Notes: a model not told the origin generated them from the sequence alone. Positions 39,502 to 48,231 are shown, counted from the stretch's first letter. The stretch is 64,000 nt of DNA from Streptomyces sp. ACA25 (GCF_028200735.1 NZ_JAQKPV010000001.1:761441-825440); one strand, 5' to 3'. Numbers and translations: made by a program.

Positions 39502-40449
39502 ATGAGCTATCCGGAGATCGAGCCGTACGAGCACGGGATGCTCGACGTAGGTGACGGCAACCTCGTGTACTGGGAGGTCTGCGGGAACCCGCGGGGCAAG
39601 CCGGCCGTGTTCGTGCACGGCGGTCCCGGCTCCGGCTGCAACGCCGGGATGCGCCGCTGTTTCGATCCGGCCGCCTACCGCATTGTGCTGTTCGATCAGC
39701 GGAACTGCGGCCGGAGCACGCCGCACGCGAGCGACCCGGACACCTGCCTCGACAGCAACACCACCCCTCATCTCCTGGCCGACATGGAGCAACTGCGGCA
39801 GCGCCTGGGCATCGACCGGTGGCTGGTGTTCGGCGGTTCCTGGGGGGCGGCACTCGGACTGCTCTACGCCGAGCGGTATCCGGAGCGGGTGACCGAGCTG
39901 GTGCTGACCGGGCTGGCGACCGGCCGGCGGGCGGAAACCGACCTGCTCACCCGCGGACTGGGGCACGTGTTCCCGCAGGAGTGGGAGCGCTTCCGGTCCG
40001 CCGTGCCCGCCGCCGAGCGTGACGGCGACCTGGCCGCCGCCTACCGTCGCCTGCTGCACGACCCCGACCCCGCCGTCCGGGACAAGGCCGCGCGGGACTG
40101 GTGCGCCTGGGAGGAAGCCATCGTGCCGGCCGCTCCCAAACCGTTCCTCCGGTATCAGGATCCGGCGTTCCGGATGGCGTTCGCGCGCCTCGTCACCCAC
40201 TACTGGAGTCATGGTTCCTGGCTCGAGGAGGGCATCGTGCTGCGGGAGGCCGGCCGGCTGGCGGGCATCCCCGGGGTCATCGTCCAGGGCACCCTGGACC
40301 TGGGCAATCTGCTGGGCACCCCCTGGGAACTCGTCCGTGCCTGGCCGGAGGGTGAGCTCGTCCTCGTCGACGAGGCGGGGCACTTCGCCGGCGCGCCCGG
40401 GATCTCAGACGCTCTGTTGGCGGCCACCGACCGCTTCGCCCTCCGGTAG
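39502..40449 (+). CDS. pip: proline iminopeptidase-like alpha/beta hydrolase (S33)
   Basis: This 315-residue protein fits prolyl aminopeptidase: oxyanion-hole motif HGGPGSGC (residues about 35-42), the nucleophile elbow G-G-S-W-G (residues about 111-115, Ser is the nucleophile), and a later catalytic Asp/His pair expected in QGTLDLGNLL and DEAGHFAGAP. The cap-domain sequences WCAWEEAIV and YWSHGSWLEEG are typical of this family. ATG is preceded by GGGGAACGG. It is divergent from NACHT copy B by about 145 bases. Preference for N-terminal proline is by family; a related hydrolase is possible. Confidence 0.9.
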   Translation: MSYPEIEPYEHGMLDVGDGNLVYWEVCGNPRGKPAVFVHGGPGSGCNAGMRRCFDPAAYRIVLFDQRNCGRSTPHASDPDTCLDSNTTPHLLADMEQLRQRLGIDRWLVFGGSWGAALGLLYAERYPERVTELVLTGLATGRRAETDLLTRGLGHVFPQEWERFRSAVPAAERDGDLAAAYRRLLHDPDPAVRDKAARDWCAWEEAIVPAAPKPFLRYQDPAFRMAFARLVTHYWSHGSWLEEGIVLREAGRLAGIPGVIVQGTLDLGNLLGTPWELVRAWPEGELVLVDEAGHFAGAPGISDALLAATDRFALR

Positions 40450-40738
40450 CCGGAACCGGCCGAGCGGGCGGGGGCGCGGCGGGCGGGCGGGAGCTGAGGT
40501 CGGGGGTCGCGGACAGTGACGAGTCTCTCCCCCTCCTTCGGGTATCTGTGCCCCGGTGCCGTACTCGCGGGGAACAGCTTCTTCCCCAAGTGATACTCCT
40601 GGTCCTGGCGTTGCTCGGCAGGTCGGTAAATCGGCCCGAACGGCGCATCAGAAGGTGCTGCCGTGGCACTCGTCCCGTCACGTGCCCGTTGTCCGTATCT
40701 GTCCTGTCCGCGTCCCACCCGCCCCTGAGGAGCACCAC
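40450..40738. other. intergenic region, no gene seen
   Basis: This 289-base stretch holds only short, unconvincing frames. A small hairpin-like GGGGAACAGCTTCTTCCCC lies in its middle. A GAGGAG ribosome site for the next gene is at its end; the promoter position could not be fixed. Confidence 0.4.
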
Positions 40739-41167
40739 ATGCATTCTGCTTCGGTCCGCTCCGCGACCGGTTTCACCCTGCTCTTCCCTTCGGACCCGAG
40801 GTGGGTGCGCAACGCCCGAGAGGCGATGCGCACCCACCTCGGGTCCGAGGTCCCGGGTGACCCGGAGCTGATCGACACGGCCGTCCTGCTGACCTCGGAG
40901 GTGGTCAGCAACGCGGTCGCTGCCTCCTTGCGCTGCCCGGTCCCGCCGCCGGTCGGCCTCCACTGCTACTGGACCTCTACCTCTCCCGGCGAGCTGCACG
41001 TGCTCGTACACGACCGGGCACCCGGGGTGCTCACGTCACCGGACCGGCCGGCTGCGCTCGGCGCGGAGCACGGGCGCGGATTGCGGCTGCTCAGCTGCTG
41101 TGCCCGCGCCTGGGACATCCGCCGACACCTCCACGACCCCGGCAAGACCGTCTGGTTCCGGCTGTAG
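40739..41167 (+). CDS. RsbW/SpoIIAB-like ATP-binding protein (HATPase_c_2)
   Basis: This 142-residue protein has the GHKL kinase-like motifs: the N-box LLTSEVVSNAVAAS, a G1-type stretch HVLVHDRAPGVL, and the G2 box GRGLRLLS, without a histidine-kinase phosphoacceptor domain. Streptomycetes have very many of these; some act as anti-sigma factors. No sigma factor or anti-anti-sigma gene is adjacent, so the partner is unknown. ATG 40739 has GAGGAG upstream, and upstream in-frame sequence has no family match. A 22-bp perfect inverted repeat lies in codons 18-37, a strong oddity inside a coding sequence. Confidence 0.88.
   Translation: MHSASVRSATGFTLLFPSDPRWVRNAREAMRTHLGSEVPGDPELIDTAVLLTSEVVSNAVAASLRCPVPPPVGLHCYWTSTSPGELHVLVHDRAPGVLTSPDRPAALGAEHGRGLRLLSCCARAWDIRRHLHDPGKTVWFRL
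40790..40848. repeat. 22-bp perfect inverted repeat inside the ATP-binding protein gene
   Basis: Left arm 40790-40811 and right arm 40827-40848 are exact reverse complements over 22 bases, with a 15-base spacer. The pairing stops abruptly on both sides. It encodes part of residues 18-37 of the RsbW-like protein and is much longer than any chance hairpin expected here. Confidence 0.95.
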
Positions 41168-41302
41168 GGCCTGCCCGGCGCCGACGGGCCCGCCCGGGCT
41201 GCGACGCCTTCGGCCCGGGCGGCTGCGGTCCCTCTCACCGTGCCGCCGGGTCGCCGGACGGCCCGGCGGGGGCCAGGATGGGAGACAGGGAGGTGGGCCG
41301 CG

Positions 41303-41524
41303 ATGAAGCATGTGGCGCGCGCCGAGTACGAGGACGACGAGGCCCGGGAGAGGGACCGCGGAGCAGTGAAGACCTGGCACATGAGCCGGGGCGCCGACAT
41401 CGACGCGATGTGCGGGCGGAAGCTGGCCCCGCACGCCGAGACCCGGTCGGACGATGCCTGGGGGAGCACCGAGGAGCCGTTCTGCCACACCTGCGGTGCC
41501 CTCTATCTGCGCGAGGTGCCCTGA
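41303..41524 (+). CDS. small zinc-ribbon-like protein
   Basis: The 73-residue product has an acidic/basic N-terminal half (YEDDEARERDRG) and a WHMSRGADIDAMCG stretch followed by F-C-H-T-C-G-A-L-Y, giving three cysteines and nearby histidines suited to a single zinc site. It looks like a conserved streptomycete small protein, but I cannot assign a function. ATG 41303 has GGGAGG at normal spacing; the frame extends upstream without support. The tag gene starts 86 bases later. Confidence 0.8.
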   Translation: MKHVARAEYEDDEARERDRGAVKTWHMSRGADIDAMCGRKLAPHAETRSDDAWGSTEEPFCHTCGALYLREVP

Positions 41525-41610
41525 CCAGCAGCTCCCGCGCCGGTCCCCCGGTTACGGCGGCGGTCCGCCGGGACGGGGCGGTGTCACAGGGCTGCGGCAC
41601 ACTGGCGGGC

Positions 41611-42183
41611 ATGGAGAGTTCATCGGCCGTGGCCGGGCCGGACGGCCTGCTGCGCTGCCCGTGGGGCGCGGAGCAGGACGACTACCGCGCGTATCACGAC
41701 GACGAGTGGGGGCGCCCGGTCCGCGGGGACGACGCCCTGTTCGAGCGGCTGTGCCTGGAGGCCTTCCAGTCCGGGCTGTCCTGGCTGACCATCCTGCGCC
41801 GCCGGGAAGGATTCCGCGAGGCTTTCGCCGGCTTCCGGATCGCCGAGGTCGCGGCCTTCGGCGAGGCGGACGCGGACCGGCTGCTGGCCGATCCGCGGAT
41901 CATCCGCAACCGGTCCAAGATCGACGCCACGCTGGGCAACGCCCGGCTCTTCGGGCAGTGGGCGGAGGGCGAGCTGACCGAGCTGATCTGGTCGCACGCT
42001 CCGCCGGCCGGCCCGGCTCCGTGCCGGCTCGCGGACGTCCCGGCCACCACGCCGGAGTCCGTCGCCCTGGCGAAGGCGCTGAAGCAGCGCGGAGTCCGCT
42101 TCGTCGGACCCACCACCGCCTACGCGCTGATGCAGGCCTGCGGGCTCGTCAACGACCACCTGGCGGACTGTCACGCCCGGTGA
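41611..42183 (+). CDS. tag: DNA-3-methyladenine glycosylase I
   Basis: Tag removes 3-methyladenine from alkylated DNA. The 190-residue protein has the zinc-binding residues Cys and His near the N-terminus (RCPWGAEQDDYRAYHDDEWG) and His-x3-Cys at the end (NDHLADCH), the family-specific EAFQSGLSWLTILRRREGF, and the helical RFVGPTTAYALMQACGLVNDH. Catalytic Glu is expected in the QSGLSW helix region (L-E-A-F-Q-S). A CACACT box seven bases before the ATG could be a leaderless promoter. It lies 500 bases or so from other repair genes (mutY further on). Confidence 0.95.
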   Translation: MESSSAVAGPDGLLRCPWGAEQDDYRAYHDDEWGRPVRGDDALFERLCLEAFQSGLSWLTILRRREGFREAFAGFRIAEVAAFGEADADRLLADPRIIRNRSKIDATLGNARLFGQWAEGELTELIWSHAPPAGPAPCRLADVPATTPESVALAKALKQRGVRFVGPTTAYALMQACGLVNDHLADCHAR

Positions 42184-42372
42184 CCGGCCCTGTCCGGCTG
42201 CGGTGGGCCCCGTCGGGGCAACCGCCCGCAGCCGCCGGGGAGATCACCCACCCGGGGCCACGGCTCCCGGCGGGTCCGGCGTAGATTTGGCCGGCCGCAC
42301 CGCCGGGAACGGCGCGCGGAGCACATGGCCCCCACCGGTCCCGGCGGGGGCCGGCACGGAGACAGGACGAGC

Positions 42373-42786
42373 ATGACGGACATACAGCGGGTGACGTCGG
42401 TGGCCGGGGTCATGGCGGCAGACGCCCTCTTCGACGGGCCGGTGCGGGCGGACTGGGCGGAGAAGTTCGTCCGGGAGCCCGGGCACCACCTGCTGGTGGC
42501 CCGGGTGGAAGGCACCCCGGCCGGCATGGTCACGGGTGTGGAGATGACGCACCCGGACCAGGGCACGGAAATGTTCCTCTACGAGCTCGGGGTCGAGGAG
42601 GAGTACCGCGGCCGGGGCATCGGCCGCGGGCTCGTCCTGGCGCTGGCCGAGCTGGCCCGCACGCGAGGCTGTCACGGCATGTGGGTGGCCGCCGACACCG
42701 ACAACGAGGCCGCCCGGGCCACCTACCGGTCCGCCGGAGGCAGCGACGACGGGCCGACGACCGTCTTCACCTGGGAGCTCGAGTGA
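42373..42786 (+). CDS. GNAT family N-acetyltransferase, AAC(3)-I-like
   Basis: The 137-residue protein is a compact GNAT fold: N-terminal helices, the strand pair HLLVARVEGTPAGMVTGVEM, acetyl-CoA loop EEEYRGRGIGRGLVLALAEL, then WVAADTDNEAARATYRSAGG. The MFLYELGVEEEYRGRGIG stretch resembles aminoglycoside 3-N-acetyltransferases of type I, but streptomycetes hold many uncharacterised relatives, so resistance is not claimed. ATG 42373 has AGGACGAG upstream. It ends 153 bases before the stop of convergent mutY. Confidence 0.85.
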   Translation: MTDIQRVTSVAGVMAADALFDGPVRADWAEKFVREPGHHLLVARVEGTPAGMVTGVEMTHPDQGTEMFLYELGVEEEYRGRGIGRGLVLALAELARTRGCHGMWVAADTDNEAARATYRSAGGSDDGPTTVFTWELE

Positions 42787-42939
42787 CGGTCTGCGTGCGA
42801 GCCTCCCGGCGACCCTCCGGAAGGCACGGCACCCGATGCCATGTCCCGCGACGCCCGGACCCCTGCGTACCCCCGCGCAGGTGAGCAGGCGCGGGCACGC
42901 TCCGGGACGACCCGGTGAGCTGGGGCGGGCGACCGGTGC

Positions 42940-43866
42940 TCAGCGGGGGCCGGCGCCGGGCAGCCGGTAACGGCCGTCCGGCAACTGTTCGGCCAGGCCG
43001 TCGGTGACCAGCCCGCGCAAGGCCCGGGCCCGCTGATCCGGTTCGTCCCACACCTGGTCGAGCGCGGTCTGCGGGACCGGCCCCGCGGCCTCCCTCAGCA
43101 CCGCCAGCAGCTTGCCCCGGACCTGCCGGTCCGTTCCCGCGTACGTCTGGGCGCGGCGCGGCGGGCCCTCGTGGGGCGGGGAACCGGCCTGCCGCCAGGC
43201 GCACAGCCGGGCGATCGGGCAGCTCGTGCAGGCCGGCTTCCGGGCGGTGCACACCAGTGCGCCGAGCTCCATCGTGGCCGCCGCCCAACGGGCCGCGGTG
43301 GCGTCTTCCTCGGGCAGCAGCATCCGAGCCAGCTTGCGCTCCGCGGCCGTGGTGGCGTTCGGCGGGAACTCCTTCCCGGTGACCGCCCGGGTGAACACCC
43401 GCCGCACGTTGGTGTCCAGCACCGGATGCCGCTGACCGTAGGCGAAGGAGGCGACCGCCGCGGCGGTGTACTCCCCGACGCCGGGCAGCGCCAGCAGCTG
43501 GTGGTGGCTGGTCGGCACCGAGCCGCCGTGCCGTTCCGCTATGGCGGAGGCCGCGCCGTGCAGCCGCAGGGCCCGGCGCGGATAGCCGAGCCGGCCCCAG
43601 GCCCGCACGGCCTCGCCGGGAGATTCGGCGGCCAGATCGGCGGGCCGGGGCCAGCGCTCCAGCCATTGCTCGTAGACCGGCAGCACCCGGTTGACCGGCG
43701 TCTGCTGGAGCATGAACTCGCTGACCATGACTCCCCAGGCCCCGGCTTCGGGCCGCCGCCACGGCAGGTCGCGGGAGTGGGCCGCGAACCAGTCGATGAC
43801 GGGGGAGTGGAGGGCGGTCGGCTCGGCATCCGGTGTGGCGGGGTGCGCCGCGGTAGTCGCAGTCAT
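42940..43866 (-). CDS. mutY: A/G-specific adenine DNA glycosylase MutY
   Basis: MutY excises adenine mispaired with 8-oxoguanine. The 308-residue protein has VMVSEFMLQQTPVNRVLPVY with the catalytic Glu, the helix-hairpin-helix LLALPGVGEYTAAAVASFAY followed by the conserved Asp in PVLDTNVRRV, and the [4Fe-4S] cluster Cys-x6-Cys-x2-Cys-x5-Cys (in VCTARKPACTSCPIARLCAW). The frame continues upstream, but ATG 43866 is chosen because homology starts soon after. It is divergent from the D/G-rich membrane protein gene across 280 bases. Confidence 0.95.
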   Translation of the reverse strand: MTATTAAHPATPDAEPTALHSPVIDWFAAHSRDLPWRRPEAGAWGVMVSEFMLQQTPVNRVLPVYEQWLERWPRPADLAAESPGEAVRAWGRLGYPRRALRLHGAASAIAERHGGSVPTSHHQLLALPGVGEYTAAAVASFAYGQRHPVLDTNVRRVFTRAVTGKEFPPNATTAAERKLARMLLPEEDATAARWAAATMELGALVCTARKPACTSCPIARLCAWRQAGSPPHEGPPRRAQTYAGTDRQVRGKLLAVLREAAGPVPQTALDQVWDEPDQRARALRGLVTDGLAEQLPDGRYRLPGAGPR

Positions 43867-44134
43867 AACGGTTCCGATCCTGGCACGCCGGGCCGGGGCC
43901 CGGGGGAAGCGCCACGCACCCGGTGGCCACAGCACCCGACGGTGACCGGACCGGGCGTCGCCGTTCGGGGGTATCCGCCCGGGTGGGACACGGGTGCCGG
44001 CGGCCGGCCCCGGGAGCCGCCGCCGGGCCCGTTCGGGGCGGTGTGAGCGTTTCCGGCGGACGTGTCCGCACTCCGATGCCAAACGGTGCTCTGCCAAGCG
44101 GTGGGTAGGGCCAGGGGGCAGTCCCGCCGTCTCG

Positions 44135-44140
44135 TAAGGT
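44135..44140 (+). promoter_or_regulatory. -10 box for leaderless transcript of the 44147 gene
   Basis: TAAGGT lies six bases before the GTG. The rest of the 280-base mutY divergent gap shows no other feature. Confidence 0.5.
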
Positions 44141-44146
44141 TTCAGC

Positions 44147-44995
44147 GTGGGATCTCTGCGCACTCCGATCGGACCACTCCCCTCCTCCATCTACTGGCGG
44201 CGGAGAGCCGTCATGCTGTTGCTCCTCGCCGTCCTCGCGCTGCTCGTCTTCTGGGCGCTCCGCACGTCCGGAGGTACCGACTCCACCGGATCCGGAGCGG
44301 ACGACGCGGCCGGCGGCCCCGCGCCGTCCCTGACGCCCGGTCCCACTGACGGGGAGTCGCACAGCGACGAACGGCCGGGTGGGCGCGAGGATTCCGACGA
44401 GGAGGACGCCGACGAGGACGGCGACGGCGACGGCGGAGGGTCCGGGGACGGCTCCGGCGAGGACGGCACGGGCGGCGACGCGGACGACGGTGACGGACCG
44501 GAGGGTGACGGCCGGGACAGCGAGGACGGCGAGGCCGGTGACGGCGGCGGATCCGGGGAGGCTCAGGCCGGCGCCGGGGCCGCCGTGGCGGGCCTCCCGG
44601 ACTGCCGGCCGAGTCGGCTGACCCTCTCGCTGCGCAGTGCCGAGAACGCCTATCCTCCGGGCGAGCGACCCGAGTTGCAGCTGACCCTGCGCAACGAGTC
44701 CGGGACGGACTGCCGGATCGACGTCGGCCACGGGGCACTGGAGCTGACGCTCTCCCAGGGCGACGACGAGGTGTGGAACTCCCAGCGCTGCCCCAAGGGT
44801 GACGAGTCGGAACTCCTCCGGGTGCCCGCGAACGGCACCGCTGTGCACACCGTCGTCTGGGACCGCCGGCATTCCCCGGAGGACTGCGACGGCTCCCGGG
44901 GCCGGGCCGCCGCCACCGGCACCACCTACCTCGCCGAGGCGGAGCTGCCCGGCTTCACCGTGACCCCGATCTCGTTCCGTCTCGACAAGGACTGA
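44147..44995 (+). CDS. membrane-anchored protein with acidic Asp/Gly linker and beta-rich C-terminal domain
   Basis: The 282-residue protein has one N-terminal transmembrane helix (about residues 22-40, AVMLLLLAVLALLVFWALR), then a long low-complexity Asp/Gly/Glu linker (about 50-145), then an extracytoplasmic domain with paired cysteines (DCRPSRLTLSL, GTDCRIDVGHG, SQRCPKGDE, EDCDG) and strand-rich sequence. It resembles DUF4232-like or Ig-like domains but I cannot name the family with certainty. The acidic linker could span the wall. Divergent from mutY; likely leaderless. Confidence 0.8.
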   Translation: MGSLRTPIGPLPSSIYWRRRAVMLLLLAVLALLVFWALRTSGGTDSTGSGADDAAGGPAPSLTPGPTDGESHSDERPGGREDSDEEDADEDGDGDGGGSGDGSGEDGTGGDADDGDGPEGDGRDSEDGEAGDGGGSGEAQAGAGAAVAGLPDCRPSRLTLSLRSAENAYPPGERPELQLTLRNESGTDCRIDVGHGALELTLSQGDDEVWNSQRCPKGDESELLRVPANGTAVHTVVWDRRHSPEDCDGSRGRAAATGTTYLAEAELPGFTVTPISFRLDKD

Positions 44996-45002
44996 CCCCG
45001 TG

Positions 45003-45276
45003 GCGGCACCCCTCTGTACTCCAGGGCGCCGGCGACCAGCGGCACACCGTGAAGCGGCGATGCGCGGTGGCGGAGGACGTGCCGGCGTCGGCGGCAGACG
45101 CCGCCCGGCACAGCTGCTGGTCAGCACGTACACCACTGCCGTGAACACGGCCCGTTCGTCACCGCGAGCGGTCCCACCACCTTGCGGCCGAGCCGCGAAC
45201 GACGGCGGGCAACCAGCTCCCGGAGTTCAACAGGAACCAGACGTTTCGACAGATCAGCACTCACGACCGGCATCAT
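45003..45276 (-). pseudogene. remnant of an IS5-family transposase gene (5' part)
   Basis: Read on the minus strand, a start ATG at 45276 leads into VPVELRELVARRR, then a frame change, then RPQGGGTARGDERAVFTAVV with YVLTSSCAGRRLPP, then another frame change into GTSSATAHRRFTV. These blocks, in order, match the N-terminal region of IS5-like transposases of streptomycetes (PQGGG, DERAVFTAVVYVLTSGCAWRHLPPT, SPATAHRRF). There are two frameshifts, and the catalytic DDE part is missing. No terminal inverted repeats were identified, so this is a decayed fragment. Confidence 0.75.
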
Positions 45277-45293
45277 GCCGCTCGAACATCACG

Positions 45294-45599
45294 TCACGTC
45301 GTGGAGCAGACCCCCAAGCGCCGGTCGGCGCGGCCACCCCTGGCAGCCTGCTCGATCTTCGCGCAGCAGGCCGCACGGGCCTCCTCGTCGAGAGGCTGCT
45401 CGTTTTCGGCACGCACCCCGGTCCGGCCATCGACGCCCTCGCGCAGGATGCCGGCGTGCCCGGCATACCGGATGGTCTCGCCGAGGACATGGACCATGAT
45501 GGCGAACAGGTTGGTGTGGGGAGAAGGCTCCGACCACCAGGGCACGTGCCCGGGGGCATCAAGGGCAAGCTCGTTGACCGTCGCGTCCGCGTGTTCCCA
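45294..45599 (-). pseudogene. 5'-truncated remnant of a DinB/DUF664-family gene
   Basis: The minus-strand frame reads WEHADATVNELALDAPGHVP, then WWSEPSPHTNLFAIMVHVLG and ETIRYAGHAGILREGVDGRT, which matches the C-terminal half of DUF664/DinB-fold proteins (thiol-dependent transferase superfamily). An in-frame stop lies directly before it (near 45602), and the N-terminal half with its metal-binding histidine is absent. It lies between an IS fragment and disA, so it was probably truncated by a rearrangement. Confidence 0.7.
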
Positions 45600-45646
45600 T
45601 CAGCCGCCGCACTCCCCCTGCCTCTCGCGGGAGGTAGGTGTCCGGC

Positions 45647-46765
45647 TCAGACGTAGCGCTCGAGAATCGACGACTCCGCCAGCCGGGACAGCCCTTCGCG
45701 CACCGAGCGGGCCCGGGTCTCGCCCACGCCGTCCACTGCCTGGAGGTCGTCCACACTGGCCGCCAGCAGCTTCTGCAGCCCGCCGAAGTGGTCGACCAGC
45801 CGGTCGATGACCGCACCGGGGAGGCGCGGGACCTTCGCCAGCAGCCGGAAACCGCGCGGCGAGACCGCGCTGTCCAGCGTCTCCGGGGACGTGCTGTAGC
45901 CCAGCGCCCGGGCCACCATGGAGAGCTCGATCAGCTCGGGGTGGGTCAGCCCGTCGAGATCGGACAGCGCGGTGCTCACCTTCCGGGACCGCTTGCCGCC
46001 GGCCTCCGGGAGATAATCCCGGACGATCAGCTGCCGCTCCGGCTCCACACCGGCGATCAACTCGTCCAGTTGCAGGGACAGCAGCCTGCCGTCGGTGCCG
46101 AGCTCCACGACGTACTCGGCGATCTCGGCGGCGATCCGGCGGACCATCTCCAGCCGCTGCGCCACCGCGGCCACGTCCCGCACGGTGACCAGGTCCTCGA
46201 TCTCCAGCGCGGACAGGGTGCCCGCCACCTCGTCGAGCCGCAGCTTGTAGCGTTCCAGCGTCGCCAGCGCCTGGTTGGCCCGGGAGAGGATGGCGCCGGA
46301 GTCCTCCAGGACCCGGCGCTGGCCGTCCACGTAGAGGGCGATCAGCCGCATCGACTGGCTGACCGAGATGATCGGGAAGCCGGTCTCGATGGACACCCGC
46401 TGGGCCGTACGGTGCCGGGTTCCGGTCTCCTCGGTGGGGATGCTGGCGTCCGGCACGAGCTGCACCCCGGCCCGCACGATCTTGGTGATCTCGCGGTCCA
46501 GGACGATGGCCCCGTCGAGCTTGCACAGCTCCCGCAGCCGGGTCGCGCTGAACTCGACGTTCAGCACGAACCCGCCGGAGCACAGCGACTCCACGGTGCG
46601 GTCCACACCGAGCACGATCAGCCCGCCGGTGTTGCCGCGGAGCACCCGCTCCAGGCCGTCCCGCAACTGCGTCCCCGGAGCGATCGCGCTCAACGAAGCA
46701 CGCAGCAGCCCGTCCGTTCCGGCTCCGTGCCTGCCGGTGCCGGCCGGCCGGTCACTGCCTGCCAT
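45647..46765 (-). CDS. disA: DNA integrity scanning protein DisA (diadenylate cyclase)
   Basis: DisA makes c-di-AMP and scans DNA. The 372-residue protein has the DAC domain with motifs LDGAIVLD (the D-G-A) and GTRHRTAQR (the R-H-R), then a long helical spine (LATLERYKLRLDEVAGTL, LVTVRDVAAVAQRLEM), and the C-terminal RuvA-like helix-hairpin-helix (LAASVDDLQAVDGVGETRA). ATG 46765 has GGAGGAACGC at proper spacing. It follows radA by 41 bases on the same strand, a conserved pairing in which RadA inhibits or cooperates with DisA. In streptomycetes c-di-AMP controls osmotic balance and development. Confidence 0.97.
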   Translation of the reverse strand: MAGSDRPAGTGRHGAGTDGLLRASLSAIAPGTQLRDGLERVLRGNTGGLIVLGVDRTVESLCSGGFVLNVEFSATRLRELCKLDGAIVLDREITKIVRAGVQLVPDASIPTEETGTRHRTAQRVSIETGFPIISVSQSMRLIALYVDGQRRVLEDSGAILSRANQALATLERYKLRLDEVAGTLSALEIEDLVTVRDVAAVAQRLEMVRRIAAEIAEYVVELGTDGRLLSLQLDELIAGVEPERQLIVRDYLPEAGGKRSRKVSTALSDLDGLTHPELIELSMVARALGYSTSPETLDSAVSPRGFRLLAKVPRLPGAVIDRLVDHFGGLQKLLAASVDDLQAVDGVGETRARSVREGLSRLAESSILERYV

Positions 46766-46806
46766 GCGTTCCTCCGCTGACTGTCGATGCCCTGCGCCCG
46801 ATGAGT

Positions 46807-48231
46807 CTACCGGCGTGCTTCCGCGGGCCGGTCGGTATCCCGCCGCGCGGCGGGCGGCTTGGACCTGCGCGGGGCGGACGGCAGCACCCGCAGAGCCTCC
46901 CCGATGTCGGCGACCTCCTTCACCCGCATGCCCGGCGGCGCCTGCCCGGAATCGGCCGGTACCAGGGCGTGCGTGAAGCCGAGCCGGGACGCCTCGGCGA
47001 GCCGCCGCTGCACCCCGGTGACCCGGCGGACCTCCCCGGCCAGGCCCACTTCGCCGATCGCCACGAGATTGCTCGGCAGCGGAGTGTCGCTCGCGGCGCT
47101 CGCCAGGGCCAGCGCGATGGCGAGGTCCGCCGCGGGTTCGGAGAGCTTCACCCCTCCCACCGTAGCGGTGTAGATGTCGTTCTTCCCGAGCGCGGTGATC
47201 TGCCCCCGCTGCTCCAGGACGGCCAGCATCATCGATACCCGGGAGGTCTCCAGGCCGGAGGTGGTGCGCCGCGGGGACGGGATCTGGCTGTCGACGGTCA
47301 GTGACTGCACCTCGGTCACCAGCGGACGGCGCCCCTCCAGGGTGACGGTCAGGCAGGTGCCGGGGACCGGCTCGGCCCGGCGGGTGAGGAAGAGCCCCGA
47401 CGGATCGGCGAGGGAGGTGATGCCCTCGTCGTGCAGTTCGAAGCAGCCGACCTCGTCCGTGGCGCCGTACCGGTTCTTCACCCCGCGGATCATCCGCAGC
47501 CTGGCGTGCCGGTCGCCCTCGAAGTGCAGCACCACGTCCACCAGGTGCTCCAGCAGCCGGGGCCCGGCGATCGCGCCGTCCTTGGTGACGTGACCGACCA
47601 GCAGGGTGGACATCCCCCGCTCCTTCGACGCCCGGATGAGTGCCCCGGCCACCTCCCGCACCTGGGCCACCCCGCCCGGTGCGCCGTCGATCTCCGGGGA
47701 GGCGACCGTCTGCACGGAGTCCAGCACGAGAAGCCCGGGCTTCACCACGTCGAGCTGACCCAGCACCGCGGACAGGTCGGTCTCGGCGGCGAGGTACAGG
47801 TGGTCGTCGAGGGCCCCGATCCGGTCCGCCCGCATCCGTACCTGGCCGGCCGACTCCTCCGCCGTGACGTACAGCGTCGGCCGCTCCGGGGAGGCCGACT
47901 TGGCCGCCACGTCCAGCAGCAGGGTGGACTTGCCGACTCCCGGCTCGCCGGCGAACAGCACCACGGCGCCCGGAACCAGCCCGCCCCCGAGCACCCGGTC
48001 CAGCTCCGGCACCCCGGTGCCGCGCGCGGTGGCCCCCCGTCCGTCGACCTTCCCGATGGGCAGTGCGGGTGACATCACCCGGGAGGCCGCGGTGGTCTTC
48101 ACCGCGGGGGCTCCGCCGACCTCCTCGATGGTGCCCCAGGCGTGGCACTCCGCGCACCGGCCGAGCCACTTCGCGGGGGACCAGCCGCACTCGGTGCAGC
48201 GGTAGGAGGGGCGGTCTGCTTTTCGGGCCAT
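46807..48231 (-). CDS. radA: DNA repair protein RadA
   Basis: RadA is a RecA-like helicase acting on recombination branches. The 474-residue protein has an N-terminal C4 zinc finger (YRCTECGWSPAKWLGRCAEC), Walker A GEPGVGKST, the RadA-specific motif K-N-R-Y-G (usually KNRFG) in VKNRYGATDEVG, and a C-terminal Lon-like domain (TVGGVKLSEPAADLAIALAL, IGEVGLAGEVR). ATG 48231 has TAACGT six bases upstream (leaderless pattern). It is upstream of disA; the two should be co-transcribed. Confidence 0.96.
   Translation of the reverse strand: MARKADRPSYRCTECGWSPAKWLGRCAECHAWGTIEEVGGAPAVKTTAASRVMSPALPIGKVDGRGATARGTGVPELDRVLGGGLVPGAVVLFAGEPGVGKSTLLLDVAAKSASPERPTLYVTAEESAGQVRMRADRIGALDDHLYLAAETDLSAVLGQLDVVKPGLLVLDSVQTVASPEIDGAPGGVAQVREVAGALIRASKERGMSTLLVGHVTKDGAIAGPRLLEHLVDVVLHFEGDRHARLRMIRGVKNRYGATDEVGCFELHDEGITSLADPSGLFLTRRAEPVPGTCLTVTLEGRRPLVTEVQSLTVDSQIPSPRRTTSGLETSRVSMMLAVLEQRGQITALGKNDIYTATVGGVKLSEPAADLAIALALASAASDTPLPSNLVAIGEVGLAGEVRRVTGVQRRLAEASRLGFTHALVPADSGQAPPGMRVKEVADIGEALRVLPSAPRRSKPPAARRDTDRPAEARR

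Noticed and set aside
42373..42786. Aminoglycoside resistance gene (AAC(3)-I)
   Set aside because: The GNAT protein resembles this group, but streptomycetes have many housekeeping relatives, so only the fold is claimed.
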